From Micractinium sp. NFX-FRZ (taxonomy: Eukaryota > Chlorophyta > Trebouxiophyceae > Chlorellales > Chlorellaceae), in NCBI GenBank assembly GCA_029339195.1, contig JAPTJF010000078.1:108734-172733 (forward strand): a DNA stretch of 64,000 nt, in the 5' to 3' direction. Positions 1 through 17,522 of this stretch are shown here, in pieces. The notes under the pieces were generated by a model. It worked only from the letters and a program-made list of their open reading frames with translations, ran no database searches and had not been told where the DNA came from. How positions within the stretch are numbered: the first letter of the stretch is position 1; every line of letters starts with the position of its first letter. The position numbers and the translations under genes were made by a program.

Positions 1-334
1 CCGATGCCAGGGCAGCATCCACATCAAAGTTTTCCCACTTGGCTCGGTAGTTCTCGTAGGTGTGCGCTGCTGGGTGCTTGCTGGTGGGCTGCTGGCTACT
101 GCTGGTGCCGCTGCTGGCGGCAGGTTTGACCGGCGGCAGTGGCGGCGCCGCTTCGGCTGCCAGCCCAACCGGCGCCCCACGCGCCCGGGCTGCCGCCTCC
201 TGCTGCCCATTGCCTGCCCGATTTCCCTTCATATCCTTGCTCCAGCTGAACAGCTCCTTCATGTACTCGTCCAGCTCCTCCGCCTGCAGTCTGACTGCCC
301 GCTGCGCGTCAAAGCCCGGGGCGGACGCCATCAT
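1..334 (-). CDS. RPAP3: RPAP3-like co-chaperone, N-terminal part (truncated by window edge)
   Basis: Only the first ~111 codons are present; the gene continues beyond position 1. It opens with MMASAPGFDAQRA from an ATG at 332-334. A segment EELDEYMKELFSWSKDMK follows, then an Ala/Pro/Ser-rich linker, then YENYRAKWENFDVDAAL. The first and last segments match, in order and spacing, the pre-TPR N-terminus of RPAP3/SPAG1-type proteins (EELQDFM..L.NWEKDIK, then YEAW.K.DVD). RPAP3 is the TPR subunit of the R2TP/HSP90 complex, which assembles RNA polymerase II, snoRNPs and PIKKs in the cytoplasm. The TPR domains themselves lie outside the window, so this rests on the N-terminal signature only. It is divergent from the PsbP-domain gene. 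Confidence 0.6.
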   Translation of the reverse strand, partial: MMASAPGFDAQRAVRLQAEELDEYMKELFSWSKDMKGNRAGNGQQEAAARARGAPVGLAAEAAPPLPPVKPAASSGTSSSQQPTSKHPAAHTYENYRAKWENFDVDAALAS

Positions 335-513
335 GAACGGAAGTGTGCTCAAAGTGCGTGGCGAATGCTCGATTGCGGGCAGCGCAACTCAGCGGAATGC
401 GTGCTGCGGCGCAGCATGCGATCTAGCTGGGTGAACGTAAGCAATTCCCCCTGCAATCATAATCGAGACACGGCCTAGTTGCGCACACTGCTTGGCAAAA
501 GTGGGCAGACGCA
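335..513. promoter_or_regulatory. Divergent intergenic promoter, RPAP3-like / PsbP-domain genes
   Basis: These 179 bp separate the start codons of two oppositely transcribed genes, so both promoters and 5' UTRs must lie here. The segment around 440-475 is AT-richer than the flanking coding sequence. No canonical TATA box was recognised. Confidence 0.5.
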
Positions 514-2450
514 ATGAGCGCAGCACAGCTACAACACCTCCCCGCCAGCGCCACCCGGCCACAGCGGCGGTGCTTGCAGCTGCCTTGTCGGGCGGAGCAC
601 ACGCAGGCAGCACAACCGCAGCATGCCAGCCGGCGCAGCGCGCTGCTGCTGGGCACAGCGGCGGCGGTGGCGGCAGCAGCGGGGGTGGGCGGTGCTCCCC
701 ACGCTGTCGCCGCAGCGGAGCTGGCAGAAGCAGAGGCAGATGCGGCCATGCCCATCGCACCTGCACCTGCGCCTGTCACGGCAGGGAGCGTTGATCTAGA
801 TGTGGCCAGCTGGCCTCGGTGGGTGGACCGCACCTTCAGCTTTAGCTACCCGCCGGTGAGGGGTGGTTGGGAGGAGGATCGTGCTGCAGCTGGACCGCGC
901 TTATTGAAGAGTGTGGCGGATGGAACCCAGGCCTGGCTGGCGCGTCAAAGTTTCCCTCGGTGCCGGCTTCCATTTCGCCACATGGGATGCTCGTGCACTG
1001 CCCGCTCTGCCGAAAGCCTCTGATTTTGGTAATCCGAGTCCACGAATCCGTTGGGCTGTTTTGAGGTGCTGCATCTGCCATGTCGCCGTCCCTGCTGGCT
1101 CGCTGGTGTAATCTCCTTGTCTCTCCCCATCAATGCCACTCCTGCAGGGCCTAGTGGAGGTGGTGGACCTCTCTTTTGCAGCGCCGCCCCGCCGCACCGG
1201 CTCAGGTACGCCAGAACGCTGCCGCCCTTGGCCTTGTTGCTCTCCCCTCCTGCCTGCGTTGCTGAGCCTCCAGCATGGTGTCCCCACACTTGTTTAGTCG
1301 GATTTAGCGCCGCCAACTCCCACCAATCAGCCTACACTACCTCCATCCCTCCCCACATCTCCCTTTGAAACCGCCCGCCTGCCGCTCCACCTGTCCCCTC
1401 CCGCTGCTCCTGCCTGATGATCACTCGCTGCTGCTGCTGCTGCTGCTGCTTCGCTTCTCACTACTGCCACTCACTGCTGCTGCGCGTCCCACTCCTGCTG
1501 CTGCCACTGCTGCTGCCGTGCCTCTTACCCCCCTCTGCTGCCACCTGTCATTGCAGACGCGGTGACGGAGAACCCGCTGAAGGCGGAGGTGCGCAGCAAG
1601 GATGGGGAGCAGCGGATCAACGTGGTGGTCAGCCAGGCAGCCACCCTCAAGCGCACGCTGTTCCAGGTGAGCTTGCACCAGGCTGGTGTATGAGTCTGGT
1701 GCCTTCTGTTGAACTGGCAGGTGTGAGTTTAATTCTAGCATTGAATATGGTGGGTAGCCAGGCAGCCACCTTTGAGCGCACCCCACCCCACCTGCCTCAC
1801 GCACTCCCTACTGTCTCCCCTGCCCCCGTTTCCTTCTTTGACCAACCCAGGTCACCGACATCTCCCAGCTGGGCGACCCCCGCTCCGTGGCCCGCCTGCT
1901 GCTGCCCGCCGGCGCCGTGGTGCTCTCGGTGAGCAGCGAGGCGGTGGCGCAGCCGCCCAAGAACACGGGGACGCCGCTGGGGGTGATTGAGCGGGACCCG
2001 GTGTGTTATTACAGGTGAGAGGCTGGGGGCCAGCCAGCCGGGGATGCCAGGGTGCAGCTCCTCAATGTGTGGAAGGCTCCTGGAAAACTTGCAGCAGGAG
2101 GCTGGCAGCTGTTACAAGTGGGGAGCTTTCACGGGCGTTTCACAAGGGTTAGCGGGGCGGTGGGCGCAGGCGCCCCGCTATAAGAACACGTATAGGAATC
2201 GTTGTCTGGGAGCGATTAAGCGGGACCCAGTATGCTACCGCTTGTGCTCACTCGGCCCTCTGTTGCCCCCCTTCTTTCCTGCAGCTACGAGGTCATGCTG
2301 CCCGACCGCACACACCTGCAGCTGACGGCGGCGGCGCAGCTGGGGCGGCTGTATGTGCTGGGGGCTCAGGTGCCGGAGGAGCGGTGGGCAGAGTGCGGGG
2401 CGGCGCTGCGGGAGACGGCCAAGAGCTTCCGCCTGCGGTACAAGTTCTGA
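514..2450 (+). CDS. PsbP-domain protein, predicted thylakoid lumen
   Basis: Five exons (514-855, 1148-1205, 1557-1666, 1851-2014, 2285-2450) give 279 aa. Residues 1-66 look like a bipartite thylakoid presequence: a basic/Ser-rich start, a twin arginine at 40-41, a hydrophobic stretch 43-58 and an Ala-rich cleavage site (HAVA) near 63-66, suggesting Tat-dependent lumen import. The mature part starts WPRWVDRTFSFSYPP and continues NPLKAEVRSKDG, then RSVARLLLP and SYEVMLPDRTHLQL, and ends in a GRLYVLGAQVPEERW..C segment, the alternating-strand pattern of the PsbP family. Lineage members serve photosystem II oxygen evolution or act as PPD assembly factors; which one cannot be decided here. Introns 3 and 4 carry diverged copies of the neighbouring exon ends. 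Confidence 0.75.
1750..2245 (+). repeat. Donor-edge copies in PsbP-gene introns 3 and 4
   Basis: About 1754-1785 repeats the end of exon 3 (AGCCAGGCAGCCACC, then a diverged GAGCGCAC). About 2208-2243 repeats the end of exon 4 (a GATTRAGCGGGACCC core). Both copies are in the same orientation as the exon and lie downstream of the real donor. Confidence 0.6.
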
Positions 2451-2893
2451 GGCAGCTGCAGTACAAGACGTGAGCCTGCAATATAAACACGTGGCCAAGC
2501 AGTAACGTTGGCTCAGCCGACGACACGTGGGCGCCAGGAAGCCGCTGCTGATCTCATCCCTGTTCCTCCATTGTTTGAGCGGCAGTCCGTTTTGCGGAAG
2601 CATGTACAACCTTTAAGTACACTGTCCATGGCTACAGGCAGCCTAACGATTGCAGGCGGACCTGAACATCCTTTAGGAAAAAGGAAAGAATGTATGGCAT
2701 ATACGGGGCACACATGTCTGGAATATGAGCAACAGCAGGGCTATCAAGCCATGCGATGATTGGCGCAAACCACTGTGAGGCTTAGAAGGCACCCGGCAGA
2801 AGGAGGTAGAAGGAGGCTGCCCAGTCAGGTTGGCAACTGTATGCCTGCTCGTGCTGCCCGCCCGCGCCACCGCCCCACCTTTTGGCCGCGCCC
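2451..2893. other. Convergent intergenic region with two 3' UTRs
   Basis: This stretch lies between the stop codon of the PsbP-domain gene and that of the minus-strand rhodanese gene. It has mixed composition and no convincing reading frame. I found no TGTAA or TTACA poly(A) signal inside it, so the 3' ends are undefined. Confidence 0.5.
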
Positions 2894-5800
2894 CTAGCTG
2901 CCTCCGTGCTCCCCCAAAGAGCTCTGGACATGCAGGAGGAAGTCTCGCAGGCGGGAGACCACCGCCTTGCCGCTGGGGATGATGTGGCCGCCGCTGTGCC
3001 GCACCACAAAGCGCTGCAACAGGTGGCAATGGGGTTTAATTTGTAGTTCGGCGATGCCAGGGTGGCAGGCGGCGGCTACGAGCGTGGCCCGACAGGCAGC
3101 CGCACGAGCCCTGCAGCCAAAGCGACAGAGCACAAGCAAAGCCACCTCAGCAGCAGTCAGCCGAGCCAAGCCACAGACCCTGGCTTCCGTAGATTTCGCC
3201 GCCATTCAGTCAGCTATCTCTGTGCAGGCTGGTTCAGCCAGCTCCACACAGCTCGCTGCACAAGGGATTCACCTGTGTGGGGTCAAAGCAGTCGGCCAGC
3301 GCCGCGCTTTCCTCGGCGCTGACCTGGCGGTCCTCCCCCCCTGCGACAGCAAGTGCATTTGAAGCAGTGTGAGGCCACGGGGAAGGGCAAAGCCATGCTG
3401 TCCTCGGCGCCAACCTGTCGGCCTTCGTGCCCTGATGAGGAAGGCAGGGGCTAGGGCAGCAGCGAGCCAAGGCTTGGGAGGGGCAGGCACGGCAGGCACA
3501 GCAGACGTTGGGCTATGCAGTGAATCTCTCCGTTGACGCAGTGTCTTGCAACCCCCTTGCCGTCACCGACGCTCCACCAAGAAGAAAGCCAGCCCACCTG
3601 TGCCGTAGATGTGGAGGGAGGGCAGCGCCGCGCCGCCAGCCGCAGCCGCAGCGTCCAAAGCGCAGCGGTGCTCCGGCACGGCTGAGCGGTACCCTGAGCA
3701 GAGTATGGCAAACCGCAGCGGCTGCTGTGCTGGCGGGCCGCCTTCTCTGGCGCTGCCGCTGCTGTCACCAGCAGACTGCTGTGCGCTGCCTGCCTGCTGC
3801 CGCTGCTGCCGCTGCTGTGCTGCCTGCAATGCCAGCAACGCCGCCACGGCTGCCCCTTGAGAGAAGCCAAGCACTCCATCAAAAGGGCCCTGCTCCCGCA
3901 GCACCCGCTGCAGTTCACATGCAGACTCAGCCCACCCTGCTGTCTGCTGCTGGTACTGCCACTCGTCGGCATAAGCAGCTGCCTCGGCCGGCACCTGCGG
4001 AGCCCCCTGCCGAGCCTGCTGGGCTTGCTGGGCTTGCAGGTCAGCATACTGCTGCGCCGTCACCAGCCAGGCCCGCCGCGGCGGCGCCCCCCGCTGCTGC
4101 TGCTCGTGCTGCTGCTCCGCCTGCTGCTGCTGCCGATCCTGCAATGCCTGCTGCTCATCCTCCCGCCCCAGCTGCTGCTGCCGCAGGGCAGCTGCCAGCT
4201 CAGCATCCAGCTCAGCGCGTGGCTTACCCACCTCAGCAGGAGCACCCGCTGCTTGTGCTCCCTCCTGCGCCCGCCCCTGCCCTGGCAGTGCTTGTACCAC
4301 TGCCCCTGCTGCCTGCGGCGCCACCCCCGCCTCTGCCCCTTGATCAGCCGGCTTGATCCAGGCTGGCAGCTGATGTGGCGCATCCACAAACACAAAATCT
4401 GCCACGTCACGCAGCCGCCGGCGCAGCCCATGCGTGCGCCCCTGCATGCGGGAGCAGGGGTGGCCAGGTGACAGGCAGAACAGAGGCGGTCAGGGAACAG
4501 GAGAGCGGCACCTAAGCACTCAGCGAGAAACAAGGATGTGACAGGTCACCAAAACAGGCCAAGACCTGGCTGCCCCAAGGTACCTCAAAGTTGCGGGCGG
4601 TCTGGCGGAAGCCGTGGAGACACAGGATGCGCAGGCGCCTGCTGGCGGGCCCTGCCGCCGCCGCCGCCGCCGCCTTAGCCTGCTGCTGCTGCCGCTGGCA
4701 GAGCTCACAAACCAGATGATGCCCCTGCTGCTGCTGCTGCTGCCCCACCTGCTGCTGCTGCTGCTCCTGCTGCTGTCCCATGCTACCCTCTGCTGCCTCC
4801 GCTGCCTCTGCGGCATCCCCTGCTGCCCCGCTTGTGGCAGGCGCGCTGCCAGTTGCGGCGGTGCAGGCATCGCAGACCAGCAGCAGCATGCGGCAGGCGG
4901 CGCAGCGCAGGCGGGGCGCGTAGTCGTCCCAGGCGCAGGCGCAGCGCACGCAGCGCCCCACCACTGCAGGCAGGAACGAGGTTGGGCAAGAGCAGACGGT
5001 GTGGTCTCAGCACAATTGCCTGCCCATTCACACTGAACCCCTGCACGCCTGCTTGCTAAACAACACTACGTGCACCTCCCCACCTGCCTGCCCCTGCCTA
5101 TCCCCAGCCCCGCAAGCTGCCCCCCAACCTGTGCCGCCGTCGGAGGGCGGTACATCCATCCTCTCGTCAAACACAAAGTTCTTGCCCCGGAAGAAGCCGC
5201 CGTCGGGGAAGGCCTCCAGGTAGCGCTGGATGCCGCCTGCAGCAGCAGGGAGGGGGCGGTACTGCCTGTCTGTACTGCCTGGTGCATCAATGACTGGGCG
5301 TGTGTCCCGCATACGAGGTGCGCAAGCGGGCTGGGGTAGCCGCTCTAGTACGAGCCCTACAGGTTATCCAGCTGCGTCCCCTCACTGCCACCCCACTCAA
5401 AGAGGCAATGCGCCACCCCACCCCACCCCGCACACAATGCTCTCGCAACTTTGTACCCTGTGTATGCTTTGCATGCTATGCATGCTATGCGTCCTCCCGC
5501 CCCCGCCCCACCTCTGAGCTGCACCACATCCTGGAAGCAGGCGCCCAGGCTCATCAGGTAGGCTGAGGCACGCTCACACCTGCAGGGGGACGCCGGGAGC
5601 GGTGCCAGGCAGTACAATGCAGCCAGTGGCAGTGCAGCATTCAACAGCAGGGGCCCGAGTTGGCGGGGTGCGGTGATGCCAGGTGGCGGGGTGCGGTGAT
5701 GCCAGGGCATGCAAGCTTGCACCGAGCGGGTGGGCGGCAGAACCGCCGTGACAACCAGCAGACAGTGGCAGTGTGCGCTTTTCAAATTTCGCATGCTCGC

Positions 5801-7202
5801 ACCTCACGCCCCCGGTGCAGTACATCATCACGCGCCGGTTGGCCAGCCGGTGCTGGTTTGCCTCCAGCCAAGCGGGGGTGTCGGCGAAGCAGCGCACCTC
5901 GGGGTCAAGCAGCTCCACGCTTTCCTGCAGGGGGGGAGTAGAGCATGGGGGTTAGAAGGGTTAGGGTGGGTGATGTGTCGGTGCAGGCGGGTGAGCAGGT
6001 GGACGAGCGGGCAGGCGGGCGAGCTGCGATGCACCGTTCTCGCCTCACCAGCTCACCCCACCGCACCTCCCCCACTGCAAGTCAAGCCCCATATCCCACC
6101 CCTCATGCCCCCACACTCTGCCCCGCCCGCCTCACCGCGGAAAAGTGCCCGATGCGCGACTCATACAAGTTACGGCAATCAATGAGCACAGTCTCCTTAA
6201 GCTTGCCAACGCCGCCAGCAGCACTGCCAGCGGTGCCGTTGCTGCCACCGCTGTCGCCGCTGCCACCGCTGCTGCCGCCATCCCCGCCAGCAGCGGGGGC
6301 TGCACCAGCCGCCTCTGCCAGCAGTGCATGGAACTCATGAGGCTCCACATGGCGGGCGCCAGCTGGCAGCACGCCTGGCGCCGGCGCCAGCATGGCGGCA
6401 GCACCCGCGTTGCCATTTTGTTCAGCACCCAGCTCGCCGCCTGGGCCGTGCAGCCAGCTCATCCACCCCATGCTGACCACCTCCTTGCAGGTTTGAACCG
6501 ACAGCCGGTCAAACCCCGAGCCTGCGACAGCTGCCGCATTCTTGGAGCCCCCGCTGGCAGCCAGCTTGAAGTCAATGGGGGCTCCGCTGCTGCCGTACCG
6601 CTCGTCCACTGCCGCCATGTGCACCTGCAGCGCCGCCATGCTGCCTCCTGCAGCCCAACGGTGCATGGGCAAGGCACAGGTGATGATGCATGTGTCACTT
6701 TTCAACCCTGGTCAATCGGGGTCCGCCTTGGAGCAGACTCAGGAGACATGCAAGCGTCATATCGCCGAAAGGAAATATAGATAGTAACCCAAACCCTAAC
6801 ACGAACATGCCAGCCAAGCAACAGAAGCTATGCACACGACGCACCCACAGTGACATTGAGCCCATCTAGTGCGACACGCACGCGCCCGACCAGGCCCAGG
6901 CGGCGGCACAGCGCCTCCAGCCAGTCGCGCGCCTCTGCCTGGCGCCCTGGCTGCCGCAGGTCGCGGTAGGCATAGTACAGCAAGACGCCCTCGGAACTGG
7001 GCAGGCAGGGGGCGGCTGCCGCTGCAACGCTGCCGCTGCCGCACGGGTGCGCGTCGCTCGCCGCCGCTGCCAGCGCTGCTGTTGACGATGCTCTGTCCCC
7101 GCGGTGTTCACTGTATGCATCATATGCATCCTTCGCGGCGCCGCCTGCTGCTCCTGGGCCAGCGCCCTGAGTGGGTTTCGGGGATGCAGCACGGTTCGGC
7201 AT
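2894..7202 (-). CDS. STR6: Rhodanese (TrhO-like) fused to FSH1-type serine hydrolase
   Basis: Nine exons (7202-6845, 6647-6136, 5924-5803, 5579-5512, 5236-5129, 4963-4584, 4441-3598, 3340-3273, 3013-2894) give 859 aa. The N-terminal half resembles the TrhO/UPF0176 family, which hydroxylates U34 of tRNA: LLYYAYRDL, then VRVALDGLNVTVG, then DCRNLYESRIGHF, then the rhodanese loop CTGGVRCE (catalytic Cys ~326), then FFRGKNFVFDERM and a Cys-rich C-terminal knuckle. The second half is an alpha/beta hydrolase of the FSH1/OVCA2 type: ILCLHGFRQTARNFE (His ~506), nucleophile GFSQG (Ser ~710), Asp ~801 in GEDRQV, and catalytic His ~830 in SGGHIIP. The same fusion is known in plants (Arabidopsis STR6), so it is not a gene-model artefact. 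A Gln/Ala-rich insert sits in the hydrolase. An in-frame ATG at 7415 would add an unlikely 71 residues. Confidence 0.8.
3399..3430 (-). repeat. Diverged copy of an exon segment in intron 7 of the rhodanese gene
   Basis: CCTCGGCGC.AACCTGTCGGCCTTC at 3403-3427 parallels the exon 8 segment CCTCGGCGCTGACCTGGCGG at 3311-3330. It lies on the upstream-intron side of exon 8 in the direction of transcription. Confidence 0.5.
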
Positions 7203-7534
7203 GGTGTGCCGCAGTCGAGGGAGCGTACACTGATTCGATTCACAGTAGTAGAAGACACAATTCACAGTTGCACTGCGGCGACGGCTCTTTGTCACTTTGC
7301 GCCCTGGCCAACATTGGCAGATGCACATTTTATTTTCCAGTGCGCAGCAACTTGTGTGCGCACCGTGGATCGCGTCAACTGCACGCCAGGACACACAGGC
7401 GCCCAGCCATTCCACTAGCGCTTTGTTTGGCCTGCCCTGGGGCTGTAGGCTCGACGACTGTGCCTTTTTGACACTTGATCGGCGCTGTGAGACGGCTGAG
7501 CGCTCTCAGCCGCCTAGTCTCGACCAGACTGCCT
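7203..7534. promoter_or_regulatory. Divergent intergenic promoter, rhodanese / 5'-nucleotidase genes
   Basis: These 332 bp separate two opposed start codons. The middle is relatively AT-rich (around 7220-7345) compared with the surrounding coding sequence, as expected for a nucleosome-poor bidirectional promoter. No specific element was identified. Confidence 0.5.
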
Positions 7535-14443
<6,909 letters not shown>

Positions 14444-15210
14444 CATGGATGGGCTGATGGGAACTGCTGCTGCACGGGTGGATGGACGCCTGCAGCACGT
14501 TCTCTTTAGCACGAGGTGCTTGCCAGTGCGTGGAAGCACAGGGTCAGAAGCCTCCTGCCGCCTGTCACTGGCAGCTCTTCTTTTGCCTGCCTGCCCAAGA
14601 CACCCATTTTGTCCAGGTCCATCCACTCTCTGGAAGCTGCCTGTCTGGTTGCGGTTGGGCAGCCGATGTGCTGCCAGCCAGCGCTGCTGGCCTAGGCAGG
14701 CTGGCGTCTGATTAGGAGCAGGGCGCGGGCACAGCTCTGGGCACCTGAGGTCCGAGGCTGCTGCAGCCTGCCTGCGGGCGGCCGCTCCCAGAAGCGCAGC
14801 ACACCATTGTACTATACATCCCTGCCTGTACCCTCCCGTCATACATTGCCTCGCTCTCGGCCATTCGTGTCCTTGTGTCATGCGGCGTGCGGCACCCTGA
14901 GCTCAAGAGCCAGAGCCTCTGCCGCACACCACGCCTGTGTGTGTGTGTTTTCACGCATCCTGCCGTGCCCTTTGATTCCAACCTGCCGGTGTGTACCACT
15001 TCCATTATGCATTTGACAGAGCATCTGGTGTAACCAATTGCTTCAGGTCGTCTGTCCAGCGCGCCGCAGCGGCAGTACCCTCATGCAAGGGAATGTGCCG
15101 CAGCTGACCGAGCATTGTGCCGTTCGCCACTGATCAGACTTTTGGCGAGCTTGGTTGTGCAAATAGTATTATAGACTCCAGGTGTTGGCCGCAGACTCAG
15201 GAAGCCCGCC
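14444..15210. other. 3' UTR of the 5'-nucleotidase gene and promoter of the PAP2 gene
   Basis: These 767 bp between two plus-strand genes hold no convincing coding frame. A TGTAA signal at 15029-15033, about 590 nt after the stop, probably ends the upstream transcript. The remaining ~180 bp, AT-richer around 15150-15180, would hold the PAP2 promoter. Confidence 0.5.
15029..15033 (+). terminator. TGTAA poly(A) signal, 5'-nucleotidase gene
   Basis: TGTAA is the usual chlorophyte nuclear poly(A) signal. This is the plausible copy downstream of the stop at 14443 and before the next gene. Confidence 0.4.
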
Positions 15211-16702
15211 ATGCAGCAAGCGCAGTCTTGCAAGGCTCTCTGGGCGGCGGCCTCCCCGGCTCCCCGCCCCTGCAGCGGCCGAAAAGCGCATCAAATCACA
15301 TGTTCTGGCGCGCAGCCCGGCGGCCGCCCCGGCCGGCGAGGCCTCCCACCGCCCGCCGCCCAGCGTTCGGAGCGCGTGGAGACCCTGCTCCCTGGCCTCC
15401 TCCGTCCCCAGCAACCGGCCAATGAGGTTGATACCGCCGCCATCGAGGGCCTGCCGCTGAGCCCAGCAACCCTACTCCTGGCCTCCGCCGCAGCATTCGG
15501 CGCTGTGGCGGCGGATATCAGCGGCGCATCTGGCCTTCACCTCCTCCAATATCTGGACTCCTCGGTGCACGCCTGGGTCAGCAGCAGCAGCGCAGTGTGG
15601 GGGGAAGAGCTGCAGAAGCTTGTGGCAGGTGAGGCCAATCAGCGGGAAGGGGTGAGGGCACCCCAAGTTGACGCTGCAGTGGGTGCCGAAAGGCATGCAT
15701 TCATTCATTCATTTTTACAGTGCGGCAGCAACACAAACGTGTGCCGCAGATGCATGCCGTGCAGCACAGCCACACTTCCAATGCCCCGCGCACTGACCTT
15801 TGTCCTTCCCCCCAACTCCTCGTCTGCCAGGCAAGCTCGTCTCCGACGCCGCCATCGCTGGCGGCCTGGCAGGCTGGGCGGGCGTGACGGCGCTTGCGCT
15901 GAGCACCCGCTCCCCCCGCCTGCTCCAAGCGCTGGCGGCCTCGGCGGCCGCCTACTTTGCTGGCGGCGGCCGCATCTGGGGCTCAGACCCTGTCCTGGTC
16001 GACATGCTTAAGAACGCGTTCCAGCGGGTGCGCCCCTCTGAGCACCACAACACGTGGGCCTTCCCCAGGTGCGGGGTTTGACCGGGGTTTGACCGCCGGC
16101 ACAAAGGGAGGGGTGTCGGTGTGGCATTGTTGCTGGGCGGCAGGAGCCGACGTACTGAGAGGGCGGCATTGTGGCATTGTGGGCGATGTAGGAAGGCTAC
16201 GAGGCAGACTGGGGCCCTGGTGTTGCATTGTGGCATGCGATTTCATTCATGCACGTGTGCTGACTTGGAGGGCCCAGTCACGGGCCAGGCATGGCCAACC
16301 TGTGCTCACGACAGTCCCGTGCCCCCCGCCTTCTTCCCTTGATGCAGCGGCCACACCACAGCTGCCTCCTTCATCGTCGGCACCCTCCTCTTTGTGCTGC
16401 TGCCTCTGGCGCTCCAGGCAGCAGAGCAGCAGCAGCAGCAGGAGCAGCAGCAGGAGGGGGCGCAAGACATGGACAGCAGCAGCGCTGGCAGCGCCGTGCA
16501 GATGGCGGCGAGCTGGGTGCTGGCGCACCGCTGGCAGCTGTGGGGCGGCGGCGTGGCGCTCACAGCGTTTGGTCGCATCATGGCGGACGTGCATTGGACC
16601 AGCGACACGCTGGCGGGTGCGTGCCTGGGCGCAGCGCTCACAGCATGCGTGGCGCAGCTCAGCGGCATCACCAACCTGAGCCAGCGGCAGCGTCGCGGCT
16701 GA
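15211..16702 (+). CDS. PAP2-superfamily lipid phosphate phosphatase, predicted plastid membrane
   Basis: Three exons (15211-15628, 15831-16068, 16348-16702) give 336 aa. All three PAP2 catalytic motifs are present: KNAFQRVRP (Lys ~200, Arg ~207), PSGHT (His ~221) and GRIMADVHWTSD (Arg ~295, His ~301, Asp ~305). Several hydrophobic segments (around 95-115, 148-165, 172-185, 226-243, 285-295) indicate a multi-pass membrane enzyme. The first ~75 residues are Ala/Pro/Arg/Ser-rich without acidic residues, as in a chloroplast transit peptide. By family it would dephosphorylate a lipid phosphate such as phosphatidate or a prenyl diphosphate; the substrate is not inferable. A Gln-rich hydrophilic loop (EQQQQQEQQQ) sits between motifs 2 and 3. 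The ATG at 15211 has a favourable GCCGCC-type context. Confidence 0.8.
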
Positions 16703-17522
16703 GCAGTCCATGGCCTGCTTGCCCTGACAAACAAACGAGCTCCCGGCTGGCAGCGGCACATGCCCCTGCCCACTCCACAGGTGGCACCCACCCTTTCTGC
16801 CCCGCTGTGGTTTAATAGTAAGCAGCTTACTGACGCACCCAACCTAAGCTTCTCAATTGAGAGCCGAGCGAACCAACACACCGGCGTCAGCACAAACTCC
16901 TCCCCTCTGCAAACCTAACCTCTCTGCCATCTGATCTACCCAACACCTTTTGTTCTCTGCCTGAGCACCCTTGTGCCTTCCACCCTTGCACCCTTTTGTT
17001 CTCCGACATGCATGCCTGCATCCACAATTCAATTGCTCACATTTCTGATACCCTGATACTGGCCCCCTCTGCCCCCTTTGCCTGTCCATGTGTCGTCTCC
17101 CGCGCCAGCCTGGAGCACCGCATCGACTAGGGTTGCTGCTCAGATACTACATTATCCCTTCCCTTTCAGTTCCGTTTGTGTATGAAGTCCTGGCAATTTG
17201 ATGGCAGTTCTTGTTACTCAAGTGCTGGAAGAACCTGCTTGCTCGGGGCTACAGACTGTAGTACAGTCATCACCTCACGGTTTGCATGCTTTGCGAGCTC
17301 ATGACACACCCACCTTGATGTGCATCAGGACCATTCCCTGCGCACGTTTGCTTGCTGAACCATTCAACTACTAGTATATACTTGTCTCCCTGACTGCCTC
17401 ACAAACATTGAAGGCGTGGTGTTGAGGCGCCTCGCAGGCTCAAGTCCGCCAGCCCACGGTTTTGCGTAGCATCCCGCTTGGCGGCGTGTTTGTTCAGCTT
17501 TGTCTCGAATCAAAACCTTACG
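16703..17522. other. Long intergenic stretch, PAP2 3' UTR and next promoter
   Basis: These 820 bp contain no supported gene. The stretch is AT-richer than the genes, especially 17130-17400. No TGTAA signal was found, so the PAP2 transcript end is unassigned. Confidence 0.5.

Noticed and set aside
3508..4471. Long plus-strand open frames opposite the rhodanese-hydrolase gene
   Set aside because: They are Pro/Ala/Leu-rich shadows of the Gln/Ala-rich hydrolase exon on the minus strand.
7203..7415. Upstream in-frame ATG giving the rhodanese protein 71 extra residues
   Set aside because: The added sequence is Cys/Trp-rich without targeting features, and the segment has the lower GC of a promoter region; the ATG at 7202 is the simpler start.
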